Source of the DNA: Arsenicicoccus cauae
GTDB taxonomy: Bacteria; Actinomycetota; Actinomycetes; Actinomycetales; Dermatophilaceae
DNA length: 64,000 nt
Direction: 5' to 3'
NCBI RefSeq assembly: GCF_009707125.1
Contig: NZ_WLVL01000023.1
Location: forward strand, 62,001-126,000
Shown here: piece by piece, positions 52,201 to 60,468 of the stretch
Numbering within the stretch: the stretch's first letter is position 1
Layout: every line of letters starts with the position of its first letter
Position numbers and translations under genes: made by a program
The notes under the pieces: generated by a model
The model's input: only the letters and a program-made list of their open reading frames with translations
Databases searched by the model: none
Told to the model about the DNA's origin: nothing

Positions 52201-53258
52201 GAGGCGACGAGTGGGACTGGACCAAGGTGCCGGACCACCTGCGCATGACCTTCCGCGTGGAGGACGTCCGGGGCAGGTCACTCGGGGAGTCCAAGGAGCT
52301 GGAGTCGCTGCGGCGCCAGCTCGCCCCGAGGGTCCGGCAGACCATGGCGTCCGCCGCTTCCTCGATCGAGCGAACCGGCCTGACCACGTGGGACTTCGGC
52401 GAGCTGCCGTCCACCTTCGAGCAGCGCGTCAAGAATGGCCGCACCCTGCACGGCTATCCCGCCCTCGTCGACCGCGGCACCTCCGTGTCGGTGCAGGTGC
52501 TCGCCACCGAGCACGAGGCGGAGGTGGCGTCCCGGCTCGGCCTGCGGCGCCTGCTGCTGCTCGACATCACCCCGCCGTGGAAGCGCGTCCTCGCCGTCCT
52601 CACCAACCAGCAGAAGATCGCCCTCGGCCACAACCCCCACGGGTCCGTGCCCGCACTGCTCGACGACTGCCTCGCCGCGACCGTCGACTCGATCGTCGCG
52701 GAGACACCCTCGCTCACCACCGGTGCCGCGGGGATCGTGCGGGACCAGGAGCAGTACGCCGAGGTGCTGCGCCGGGTCCGCCAGCTCGTCTCCGCCCGCG
52801 TCATCGAGATCATCGAGCAGGTTGAGCCGATCCTGGCGGCGGCCCGTGAGGCCCGGCTGGCGCTGGACCGCCTGTCGCCGGCCGCGCGCGCCATGAAGGA
52901 CGACATGACCCGCCAGCTCGAGGCGCTGATCCATCCTGGGTTCGTCGCCGAGACGGGTCGGGCGCGCCTGCGGCACCTGCAGCGCTACGTCCGCGCGATC
53001 GTCATACGGGCGCAGAAGGGGCCGGACGACCTGCGCCGGGACGACGAGCGGCAGGCCGTGGTGGCGACCGTGGAGCGGGAGCACGCAGACTTCCTCAAGA
53101 GCCTCAAGCCTGCGCGCGTCGACGCCCCGGACGTCGTCGAGATCCGGTGGATGCTCGAGGAGCTGCGGGTGTCGCTCTTCGCCCAGTCGCTGGGGACGGC
53201 GCACCCGGTGAGCGAGCAGCGGATCTACAAGGCGATGGACGCGGCCGAGGCCCGCTGA
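49266..53258 (+). CDS. hrpA: ATP-dependent RNA helicase HrpA
   Basis: A 1,330-residue DEAH-box RNA helicase, close to the usual 1,300 of bacterial HrpA, which resolves stalled ribosomes in E. coli. After a basic, repetitive N-terminus (GRQGSGHRRSGRQGSGRR) come Walker A VVVAGETGSGKTTQIPKIC, HTQPRRIAARSVAERIAEEL, DEAH in YDTIIIDEAHERSLNIDFIL, SAT in VIITSATIDPERFAEHFASA, motif V/VI ATNVAETSLTVPGIRYVVDT and QRAGRCGRVADG, then the HA2/OB region and the long DUF3418 C-terminus. The GTG at 49266 follows TGGAGAG at 4-5 bases. Many antisense open frames overlap it and are composition artefacts. Confidence 0.97.
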   Translation: MPDESPHPSEQPARGRRGPGRQGSGHRRSGRQGSGRRPARTAEEREAATARRLGREARRRALVPEITYPEQLPVVARKDDIAAAIRDHQVVVVAGETGSGKTTQIPKICLELGRGIHGLIGHTQPRRIAARSVAERIAEELGHPITGERAADEERPVGYQVRFGDHSTRDTLVKVMTDGILLAELQRDRDLRRYDTIIIDEAHERSLNIDFILGYLKQLLPRRPDLKVIITSATIDPERFAEHFASAAGEPAPIIEVSGRTYPVEVRYRPLERLTPAGDLLETVDQVTGIVDAVEELWTEAGSGDGSDQDVLVFCSGEREIRDAADALEGLRLPGTEILPLYARLSSAEQHRVFSRHAGRRVVLATNVAETSLTVPGIRYVVDTGVARISRYSQRTKVQRLPIEPVSQASAAQRAGRCGRVADGVCIRLYSEEDFDARPEFTDPEIQRTNLASVILQMISLGLGDVARFPFVDPPDSRQVTDGLNLLLEIGAIDADSAGRDAGRGRGLTAYGRSIAALPVDPRLARMILEANENGCLAEVLVITAALSIQDPRERPVDKQAQADQQHARFKDEHSDFITWLNLWGYLRDQQKALSGSAFRRMCKQEYLHYLRIREWQDLHLQLRQACKALHLEPNKSPGTPDAIHQAMLSGLLSHIGLRDPERREYTGARGARFAIQPGSVLHRQQPDWVMAAELVETTRLWARTNARIDPAWAERLGSHLVKRTYAEPHWERKRSGAVALERVTLYGIPLVAGRKASLGRVDPVLARELFIRHALVEGDWDTRHHFFHDNRRLLKEVAELEERARRRDILVDDDELFDFYDARIPESVVSGRHFDAWWKAARHETPDLLTFTEDVVVAEGADTSVSADYPQTWRQGELELRLTYQFEPGADADGVTCHIPVEVLNQVRDEGFDWLVPGMREELATALIKSLPKATRKNFVPAPDHARAALAQADPASGRDLVEELAAALRSRTGFGVRGDEWDWTKVPDHLRMTFRVEDVRGRSLGESKELESLRRQLAPRVRQTMASAASSIERTGLTTWDFGELPSTFEQRVKNGRTLHGYPALVDRGTSVSVQVLATEHEAEVASRLGLRRLLLLDITPPWKRVLAVLTNQQKIALGHNPHGSVPALLDDCLAATVDSIVAETPSLTTGAAGIVRDQEQYAEVLRRVRQLVSARVIEIIEQVEPILAAAREARLALDRLSPAARAMKDDMTRQLEALIHPGFVAETGRARLRHLQRYVRAIVIRAQKGPDDLRRDDERQAVVATVEREHADFLKSLKPARVDAPDVVEIRWMLEELRVSLFAQSLGTAHPVSEQRIYKAMDAAEAR

Positions 53259-53267
53259 GCGCGCCTG

Positions 53268-53284
53268 TGCCCGACCCTCGGGCA
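53268..53284. terminator. Terminator between convergent hrpA and HNH genes
   Basis: TGCCCGA and TCGGGCA form a perfect 7-bp stem with a 3-base loop, 9 bases after the hrpA stop. Confidence 0.65.
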
Positions 53285-53339
53285 GGCGAGAGCCGGGTGC
53301 TGGCGGGCTGATGTCGGACCGCGGGGAACGAGGCTGGCC

Positions 53340-54638
53340 TCAGGCGACGGCCTCGTCGGGCTCGGGCGGTGGTGCCGGTCTCCATCCGAGCCCGACGCGC
53401 ATGACGTGCCACCTCACCCTGCGCCCTCCCCTCGGGGCGGTGCTGTCGACGTGACCGGTGATGTGGTGCTGGTGGATGAACCGGTGGTGCGGGCCGCACA
53501 GCGAGGCCAGGTTGTCGAGGTTGGTCTGCCCGCCGTCGGCCCAATGGACGATGTGGTGGGCCTGCGTCCACGACGGGAGCGCCGTGCAGCCTGGGAAGGT
53601 GCATCCGCCGTCCAGCACCTCAAGGGCGCGTCGTTGCTCCGCGGTCGCGAGCCGGGCGCTGCGCCCCACGTGGAGGGGCCGGCCGTCGGTGTCGACCCAG
53701 ATGGGTGTGACGGTCGCGCAGCACGAGAGCAGACGCGCGGTGGCGGGCATCAGGGGGGTGCCGCGCTCGTCGGAGCCGGCGGTGGCGCCCTCGCCGGTGG
53801 CGTGGGTGAGCGACTCGATCGGCAGGATGAGGTTGACGCGGGCGTCCGTGCCCGTGGGGCCCGTCGTGCCCATCCGGGCGACCAGCTGCGCGGCCTGGAC
53901 GAGGGCGTCGGCGCGGCGCTGCCCGGGGGTGCGCAGGTCCGGCATGCCGTCGGACTGGGGGAGGGGAGCACCGAGCGCGTTGAAGAGGGCGTCGAGCACG
54001 ACCTTGTCTGGCGTGTCGTAGGTCGCCTCGAACCGCCAGGTGCCGTCGGGCAGCTCGTGCCAGCCGGTGACGCCCCGGCGGGTGGCCTTGTCGAGCTCGT
54101 GGTCCTCGTCGCGGGCCGTGCCGAAGCGCGCGAGCATCTCGGTGCGGAACCGCCGAAGGCTGCTGCGGTTGAACCCCACCGGGGCGAGCTCGATGACGGC
54201 GTCGACGATGTCGGGGTGCATGGCCGGGTCGGTGGCGAGGCGCAGGTCGTCGAAGGTCCTCGCGGCCGTGATCGCGTCGCCCGGGCTGACCTCGCCCGAC
54301 GCCATCGCGTCGCGGAGCGGAGCCAGCTCGCGCCGCCGCGTCTCGCGCACGGCGCGTGCGATCGTGTTGCGCTCGACCTCGGGGGTGGCCGCCTCGTGGT
54401 CGAGGAGCCACTGCGCGATGTTGCCCGACCCCGACGTGACCAGGAGCCCGCGAGCCTCGGCCTCCATCGTCGTGGCGGTGAGCAGCCCACGCGCGAGAGC
54501 CGTCACCTGCGAGGCCTCGCGGGCCAGGTCTCCGAGGTCCGCCTCCTGGACGAAGGCCAGACCCTCACCGAGCGTGCGCAGCGCGGTGAGGGCCTCGGTG
54601 AGGACCCCTCTTGCGGTGACGACATCGGTGAAGTTCAT
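53340..54638 (-). CDS. DUF222-HNH endonuclease domain protein
   Basis: A 432-residue protein of the multi-copy actinobacterial family that joins DUF222 to an HNH nuclease. The DUF222 part includes EAATPEVERNTIARAVRETR, MHPDIVDAVIELAPVGFNRS and VTGWHELPDGTWRFEATYDT. The HNH motif is complete: CTFPGCTALPSWTQAHHIVH, WADGGQTNLDNLASLCGPHH and RFIHQHH provide two zinc-binding cysteines, the HH pair, the Asn and the final His. The tail GWRPAPPPEPDEAVA is Pro-rich and variable. Such genes are thought to be mobile-element-like, perhaps group I intron or inteine-related relics, but their function is unclear. A remnant of a second copy lies near 15.4 kb. Confidence 0.92.
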   Translation of the reverse strand: MNFTDVVTARGVLTEALTALRTLGEGLAFVQEADLGDLAREASQVTALARGLLTATTMEAEARGLLVTSGSGNIAQWLLDHEAATPEVERNTIARAVRETRRRELAPLRDAMASGEVSPGDAITAARTFDDLRLATDPAMHPDIVDAVIELAPVGFNRSSLRRFRTEMLARFGTARDEDHELDKATRRGVTGWHELPDGTWRFEATYDTPDKVVLDALFNALGAPLPQSDGMPDLRTPGQRRADALVQAAQLVARMGTTGPTGTDARVNLILPIESLTHATGEGATAGSDERGTPLMPATARLLSCCATVTPIWVDTDGRPLHVGRSARLATAEQRRALEVLDGGCTFPGCTALPSWTQAHHIVHWADGGQTNLDNLASLCGPHHRFIHQHHITGHVDSTAPRGGRRVRWHVMRVGLGWRPAPPPEPDEAVA

Positions 54639-55311
54639 GGCTCTATTCTATCGATCAGGCGCCCGTCAAGAAAGGGAAGTCACCTGGATGCAGAAAACCT
54701 CACCGAGGGTCCAGAAGAATGACGGATGGTCGCGTCGGAGCGCCCTCAAGAACGGTATTGGACATCGGTTCAGGATAATCCCTTGGTATCCCACTGGTCT
54801 TTCTGCCCGGCCCCGTCCCTCGAGTGATTCAGCAGGAGGCTCGGGGGACGCCGCAGGCGCGCGCTGCCATACCTGGACCGCCAACGACCTGGGGGGAATT
54901 CGGCCCTTCGACCGTTTTCGTCCAGGTGGCAAGAATGCGGTGACAAACGTCGTGATAACGGCCTTGCGACGGATGCATCGGGGTGAGTGGAGCGTTTTTG
55001 TGCCGAGCTCCGATGCACGTTGCTGAAATTCAGTCGGGCAATAGGGGAGGCGCGGACAACGGGCGCCTGGCCGGTACGGCGAGACGTGCTTGGCGCGTCG
55101 CCTGACTCGCTCATGATGGTGGTCCTTTCCGCCCGCAGGGCGGGGAGGTAGCAGGGCAGTGCGAAGAGGCGGCCCTGAACGGCCTAACCGATTCCGTCCC
55201 GTTGCCGGGGGAGATGGCCGATGCCAGGATCTCTGCTACTCACCGCATCCAGGCCGGGATTCGGGTCGCGACGGAGCGACCAGCACCGGGCCGCGGCACG
55301 AAGGAGCACCG
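54639..55311. other. 673-bp non-coding region between HNH and GH3 genes
   Basis: No gene is supported: open frames here lack starts with ribosome sites and match nothing. Composition is less GC-rich than usual. Two hairpins are visible: TGCATCGG / CCGATGCA (54974-55017, 28-base loop containing a T run) and CCGCCC / GGGCGG (55129-55143). The long leader before GH3 could be regulatory, but no riboswitch consensus was recognised. GAAAACCTCA at 54693-54702 equals the IS end seen at 9.2 kb over 10 bases. Confidence 0.45.
54645..54650 (-). promoter_or_regulatory. Putative -10 box implying a leaderless HNH mRNA
   Basis: TAGAAT lies 6 bases upstream of the HNH ATG (minus strand), so a transcript started at the normal distance would begin at or next to the start codon. 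No Shine-Dalgarno sequence is present, consistent with leaderless translation, which is common in Actinobacteria. Confidence 0.4.
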
Positions 55312-57705
55312 ATGCGCACCACCCCCTTCCTGGCCACGACGCTCGCGGGTGCCCTGGCGCTCGGCGGCGCCGCCGCCACGGCCGGCACCGCCCACGCGGA
55401 CCCGGCCCTGCCCACCCCCACCGAGCGCACCGTCACCGACGGCCGGACGACGTTCACCCAGGTGACCAACCCCGCCGGCGGCGCCGTCCTCAGCTATGTC
55501 CCGGGCGGCAGCGTGAAGCTGCTGCGGGTCACGACGGACGAGGCCGTTCTGGCGTTCAAGGACATGAACGCCAACGGCAGGCTGGACGTGTGGGAGGACT
55601 GGCGCCGCTCCACGAACGAGCGAGCCAAGGCTCTCGCCCAGGAGCTCACCATCCCGCAGGTCGCCGGGCTCATGCTCTTCAGCTCCCACGAGCGCAACGC
55701 CGCCGCCGGGCTGACCGACCCCCAGCGCAAGTACCTCGGCGTGGACCACCTGCGCAACGTCCTCAACGCCAGCTCCAACGACGTCAAGGCGACCGTCACC
55801 TGGGTCAACCAGGTGCAGGCCTACGCCGAGACCCGGGCCAGGAGCGGCCTGCCCTACGTGCCGGTCAACTTCTCCTCGGATCCCCGCTCCACGGCGGCCA
55901 ACGACTCGGCATACAACGCCGCGGGCAGCGACATCTCCCGCTGGCCGTCCAACCTCGGCCTGGCGGCGACCTTCTCCCGCAAGACGATGCTGGACTTCGC
56001 GAGCACCTCCTCCGAGGAGTACCGCGCCATGGGCATCACGACCGCCCTCGGGCCGCAGATCGACCTCGCGACCGAGCCCCGCTGGCTGCGCGTCGACGGC
56101 ACCTTCGGCGAGAACACCGCGCTCGCGTCGACCATGGCCAAGGCCTACGTCGAGGGCTCGCAGAACACCTACGACCTCTACGGCCACCCGACGGGCTGGG
56201 GCGAGGACTCGATCAACACGATGATCAAGCACTGGCCGGGGGACGGGGCCGGTGAGGCGGGTCGTGAGTCGCACCTCAACGCCGGCAAGTATGCCGTCTA
56301 CCCCGGCAACAACTGGGCCGAGCACCTCAAGCCCTTCCAGGCGGCGAGCGACGCGACGGCCGTGATGAGCAGCTACTCGATCGCCATCGCCAAGGACGGC
56401 TCGCCCCTGACGGGCAACCGGGTGGGCTCGGCCTACGACAAGGTCAAGATCGACCCGGCCCGCAACGCCGGCTACGACGGCGTCATCTGCACCGACTGGG
56501 GCGTCACGCGCGGCTACACCGACCCGAGCTCGCCGTTCGGCATGGCCTAGGGCATGGAGAAGGCCTCGGTCAACGAGCGGCACTACGCCGTGCTGCGCGC
56601 GGGGCTGGACATGTTCGGCGGCAACAACGACACGGTCCCCGTCCTCGCTGCACACGCCATGTGGCAGAAGGACTTCGAGGCCGGCAAGGTCCCGGTCAGC
56701 GCGGACGTGCGGTTCCGGCAGTCGGGGGAGCGGATCCTGCGGATGCTCTTCGCCCCCGGCCTGTTCGAGAACCCCTACCTCGACCTGTCGAGGTCGCAGG
56801 CCACGGTCGCGAGCAAGGACAAGCAGATGCGCGGCATCGCCGCCCAGCTCGACTCCGTCGTGATGCTCAAGAACGCCCGCCGCACGGTCAAGAAGTCGTC
56901 GCTGGCGTCCTTCAAGAACAAGACCGTCTACATCCCCAGCACCATCGCCCACGGCTTCCCGAGCGTGTTCTCGCAGGCCACCACCGACGTGGTCGGGCCG
57001 ACCATGGACGTCGACACCGCCAAGCGCTACTTCAAGAAGGTCCTGACCGACACTCCCGTGCTGGACGCATCCGGCAAGGTCGTGGACTACACGCTGCCCG
57101 ACCTGTCGTCCGTGGACCTGGTCCTCGCCGGCCTGCGCGGACCGGACAACGGCGACAACTTCACCGGCGCCGGCATGAACAAGGACGGCAGCTTCTACCC
57201 GCTGTCCCTGCAGTGGCGTCCCTACACCGCGACGGGCCCGCACGTGCGCCGCACCTCCATCGCCGGTGACCTGCGCGAGGACGGCACGCAGGAGAACCGC
57301 TCGTACTACGGCGCCACGTCCAAGATCGGCAACGAGCGCGACCTCACCGCCGTGCTGCGGGCCGCGGACGCCGTCCGGACGGTCGAGCGTCGGACGGGCC
57401 GTCACATCCCGATCATCGCGAGCGTCAAGGCCAAGACGAGCTTCATCCCCGCGGAGTTCGAGCGCCGGGTCGACGCCATCCTCGTGGGCTACTCCGTCAG
57501 CGACCAGGCGCTGATCGAGACGGCGCTCGGCCAGCACGAGCCGCGCGGCCGCCTGCCCATGACCAGCCCCAAGGACATGGACGCGGTCGAGGCCCAGCTG
57601 GAGGACGTCGGCGAGGACATGACGCCCTACCGCGACTCGATGGGCAACACCTACTCCTTCGGCTTCGGCCTCGGGTGGAAGGGCGTGATCAACCGCCGTC
57701 GCTGA
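55312..57705 (+). pseudogene. Secreted glycoside hydrolase family 3 (beta-glucosidase-like) with in-frame amber codon
   Basis: One frame runs for 797 codons, broken only by TAG at 56548-56550, where the protein reads SPFGMA-stop-GMEKASVNERHY; the expected Trp (TGG) differs by a single base. Before it are a signal peptide (MRTTPFLATTLAGALALGGA, AATAGTAHA), the GH3 N-terminal barrel (LTIPQVAGLMLFSSHERNAA; LGPQIDLATEPRWLRVDGTF; IKHWPGDGAGEAGRESHLNA) and the catalytic nucleophile in GYDGVICTDWGVTRGY. After it comes the GH3 C-terminal domain (SVVMLKNARRTVKKSSLASF). AAGGAG five bases before the ATG at 55312 supports the start. Without readthrough only a 412-residue product with the barrel would be made. 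Confidence 0.9.
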
Positions 57706-57728
57706 GCAGGCGCCGAGCAAGAGCCCAC

Positions 57729-57768
57729 GCGCACGGGATCGTCAGCGGACCTCGACGATCCCGTGCGC
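57729..57768. terminator. Bidirectional terminator between convergent GH3 and nirK genes
   Basis: GCGCACGGGATCGTC and GACGATCCCGTGCGC form a perfect 15-bp stem with a 10-base loop. The right arm lies inside the last codons of nirK, so coding sequence and terminator overlap. Confidence 0.85.
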
Positions 57769-60468
57769 GCCGCTCTCGGCGCGGCTCATCATGTGGTTGA
57801 CGAAGGGGTAGTGGCCGGCCTCGGGAAAGGTCATCTCGACGAACCCGCCCTGCGCGGCGCCGAGGTCGAGGGCCTGGGATCCGCCGGGTGCGTCCGGCTC
57901 GCCCGGTGCGGCGCGCAGCACCCACGTGCCCTCCTTGAACGCCCGGTCGAACTGCGCGCCCACGACGTGGAAGGTCGTCGGCTCGTCCGGACCCACGTCG
58001 AGCACCCAGAACCGCACCCGCTCACCGGCCTTCGCCGTGAGGGGGCGGGCGTCATACTGCCCGCTGGTGCCGTTGAAGACGACGGCGTCGGGCTGGTGGG
58101 CGGCGATCTTGGCGGCGTCCGCGGGCTCGTTGCCCGCCCCGAGGTAGAGCTCGGACTGCACGACGAGGTACTCCTTGTCGACCCTGGGCAGGCCGGGCGG
58201 GTCGATGATCACCGCGCCCGCCATGCCGGCGGCGATGTGCACCGACATGGGCATCGTGGAGCAGTGGTACATCCAGATGCCGGAGCGCGTCGCCGTGAAG
58301 CGGTAGACGAGGCTCTCCCCGGGCTGGATCGTGCGCATCGGCCCGTCCGGGGCCAGGGCCCCGGCGTGGAAGTCGATGGAGTGGCCGATCGTGCCCTCGT
58401 TGACCAGGGTGATCTCGAACCGGTCGCCGACCTTGCCTCGTATGGCGGGGCCCGGCGCCTGGCCGTTGAAGGTCCACATGCGCCGGGTGACGCCGGGCCC
58501 GACCGGCAGGTCGACGTCCTGGGCGCGCAGGGTGATCCGGTGGAGCGTGGCTGCGGGCGCGGGCGGGAGGGTCGCGTCCCGGGCCGTGAAGTCGGCGGGG
58601 AAGGTGCCGTGGAGGTCGACCTCCGGGCTGGCCGCGCCACCGGCCGCGTGACCTCCATGGCCACCCCCGGCGAGCGCCCCGGCAACGCCGGGCGCGGCGG
58701 CCACGTCGTCGCCGCCGGTCGTGCGGACGTGAAAGACCATGCCCATCTGCCGGTGCCCGACGATGGAGCACCAGCCCTCGACGGACCGGCCCACGACGCC
58801 CACGTCCATCCTGGCGCTCTGCCCGCGCGCGAGGCGCCCGGACTGCTCGCCGGTCTCGAGGGTGAGGTCGTGCACGTCGGCGTCGGTGTTGGTGACGGTG
58901 ATGACGAGCCGGTCGCCGGGGTTCACCGTCACGGTGTCGGGGGTGAAGCGCATCCCCTGGGCCGTGACGGTGGCGTCGACGGTCCGCCCGGTGGGGGTCA
59001 CGCCACCCGCGGCGTCGCTGCGGAACACCGCGGCGGGGTCCATGGCGACACCTCCGGCCACGGCCAGCAGCACCGCCGCGAGCCCGGCGACGAGGCCACC
59101 GAGGGGGCGACCGCGCTCGCGCTCGTGGCTCGGCGTCGGCGCCCCGTCGGCGCGCCGCTCGGGGAGCGGCAAGGCGCGGGTAAGCTCGGGGTGGGTGCGT
59201 AGGCGGTGGGCCACGACGGCGGCCCGGACGAGCAGCGGGGGCGTGAAGCTGAGCGCCACGAGCACGAGCACCGAGGCGGTGACCCGCACCAGGCTCGGGA
59301 CGGGCAGCAGGCAGACCAGCAGGCCGAGCGAGGTCACCGTCACCCGCCAGGCGCCGAAGCGCTGGGTCATGGAGGTGGTGTGCCGCACCGCGGCCGGGCC
59401 CCCGCCGAGCATGACCGGCAGGAGATAGGACAGGGCGCCGAACAGCACCTGCGCCACGAACCCGACGGCGAACGAGGACACCACCAGCCCGAGGTCGTCG
59501 TGCACCCGCGCCACCCGTGGCGTGCGGACCACGAGCCACACCAGCTGGCCGAGGGCGACGAGGAGCCACACCATCCCCGCGCCCACCGACCAGGTCGAGA
59601 ACTGCCACGGCGGCTTGCGGACGGCCGTCCGCACCAGGGGGATCAGCAGGGTGACGGTGCCGGCGGCATACAGGACGAGTCCGGCCGCGACCACCCAGGT
59701 GAGCCCGAGGACCGACCCGGCCACGGTCACGACGATCGCACCCAGCAGGATCGGCAGCACGGCGGCGAAGGTGCGCTCCGAGCCTTCCTCGAGGCGGGTC
59801 CGCAGCATGGTCGGCCACAGCGTGACCAGCGTGCCGAGGATGGTCAGCCCGACGAACCCCAGCAGGTTGAGGGCCAGGTGCGCGAGGACCAGCCGGGACT
59901 GCCACTCGTCCGAGCGACCCGCGGCCATCAACGCCCCGAGGGCCGCCCCGACCGGCAGGAGCAGGCACGCGGCGGTGTAGTAGGTGATGGTGCGGCGGAA
60001 CCGGTTGGACAGGGAGCGACGGGCCCGGATGCCGAGTGCGACGCCGTGCCACGCGAGGACGCCACCCACGACGACGGCACCGGCGACGGTCGTCCGCAGC
60101 TGGCCGCCGACCACGCCCGCGCTCACCCCGACGACGCCCACGTTGAGCAGGATCTGGCGCACGACCTGGTGCTGGGTCTCGGTGGCGGACGCGGGGCGCC
60201 GCACGAGCGCACCCGTGAAGTGCCAGGTCCACGTGACGATGGCGTTGCTGACGGCACCGAGCAGCAGGAAGTGGACGAGCATCCACCGCGAGCCGGGCAC
60301 GAAGCGGTGCACCACGGAGACCACGGCCGCCGCCACGAGCCAGACCAGGACCGGCAGGAAGGACCGGACGTGCCAGCGGGCGCGGTCCGAGAAGCCCTGG
60401 GGGCCGGGGCCGTTCGTCGGGGTGCCCGGGGTCTCCGGACGGCTGCCGCCGGGCGTGAGCAGGCTCAT
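57742..60468 (-). CDS. nirK: Membrane-cupredoxin-copper nitrite reductase (NirK) fusion
   Basis: A 908-residue protein in three parts. Residues 1-455 form about twelve membrane helices resembling the NnrS-like neighbour (WMLVHFLLLGAVSNAIVTWT; LVLAHLALNLLGFVGLTILG). A further helix leads to a cupredoxin domain (about 480-580) whose copper ligands are visible in VHDLTL and EGWCSIVGHRQMG (His-Cys-His-Met). The last 300 residues are NirK: IGHSIDFHAG (type 1 and 2 His plus catalytic Asp), WMYHCSTMPMSVHIAAGM (type 2 His, type 1 Cys, His, Met), TTFHVVG (catalytic His) and YPFVNHMMS (type 2 His). It should reduce nitrite to NO on the outer face of the membrane, with its own electron-donor domain. The ATG overlaps the upstream stop. 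Confidence 0.9.
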   Translation of the reverse strand: MSLLTPGGSRPETPGTPTNGPGPQGFSDRARWHVRSFLPVLVWLVAAAVVSVVHRFVPGSRWMLVHFLLLGAVSNAIVTWTWHFTGALVRRPASATETQHQVVRQILLNVGVVGVSAGVVGGQLRTTVAGAVVVGGVLAWHGVALGIRARRSLSNRFRRTITYYTAACLLLPVGAALGALMAAGRSDEWQSRLVLAHLALNLLGFVGLTILGTLVTLWPTMLRTRLEEGSERTFAAVLPILLGAIVVTVAGSVLGLTWVVAAGLVLYAAGTVTLLIPLVRTAVRKPPWQFSTWSVGAGMVWLLVALGQLVWLVVRTPRVARVHDDLGLVVSSFAVGFVAQVLFGALSYLLPVMLGGGPAAVRHTTSMTQRFGAWRVTVTSLGLLVCLLPVPSLVRVTASVLVLVALSFTPPLLVRAAVVAHRLRTHPELTRALPLPERRADGAPTPSHERERGRPLGGLVAGLAAVLLAVAGGVAMDPAAVFRSDAAGGVTPTGRTVDATVTAQGMRFTPDTVTVNPGDRLVITVTNTDADVHDLTLETGEQSGRLARGQSARMDVGVVGRSVEGWCSIVGHRQMGMVFHVRTTGGDDVAAAPGVAGALAGGGHGGHAAGGAASPEVDLHGTFPADFTARDATLPPAPAATLHRITLRAQDVDLPVGPGVTRRMWTFNGQAPGPAIRGKVGDRFEITLVNEGTIGHSIDFHAGALAPDGPMRTIQPGESLVYRFTATRSGIWMYHCSTMPMSVHIAAGMAGAVIIDPPGLPRVDKEYLVVQSELYLGAGNEPADAAKIAAHQPDAVVFNGTSGQYDARPLTAKAGERVRFWVLDVGPDEPTTFHVVGAQFDRAFKEGTWVLRAAPGEPDAPGGSQALDLGAAQGGFVEMTFPEAGHYPFVNHMMSRAESGAHGIVEVR

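Noticed and set aside
54693-54702. GAAAACCTCA as a solo IS end
   Set aside because: Ten matching bases are too few, the next bases match only with a 2-base gap, and no second end or transposase piece is nearby.
55159-55311. Upstream extension of the GH3 frame to 55159
   Set aside because: It would place 51 residues before a perfect signal peptide that has its own AAGGAG site.
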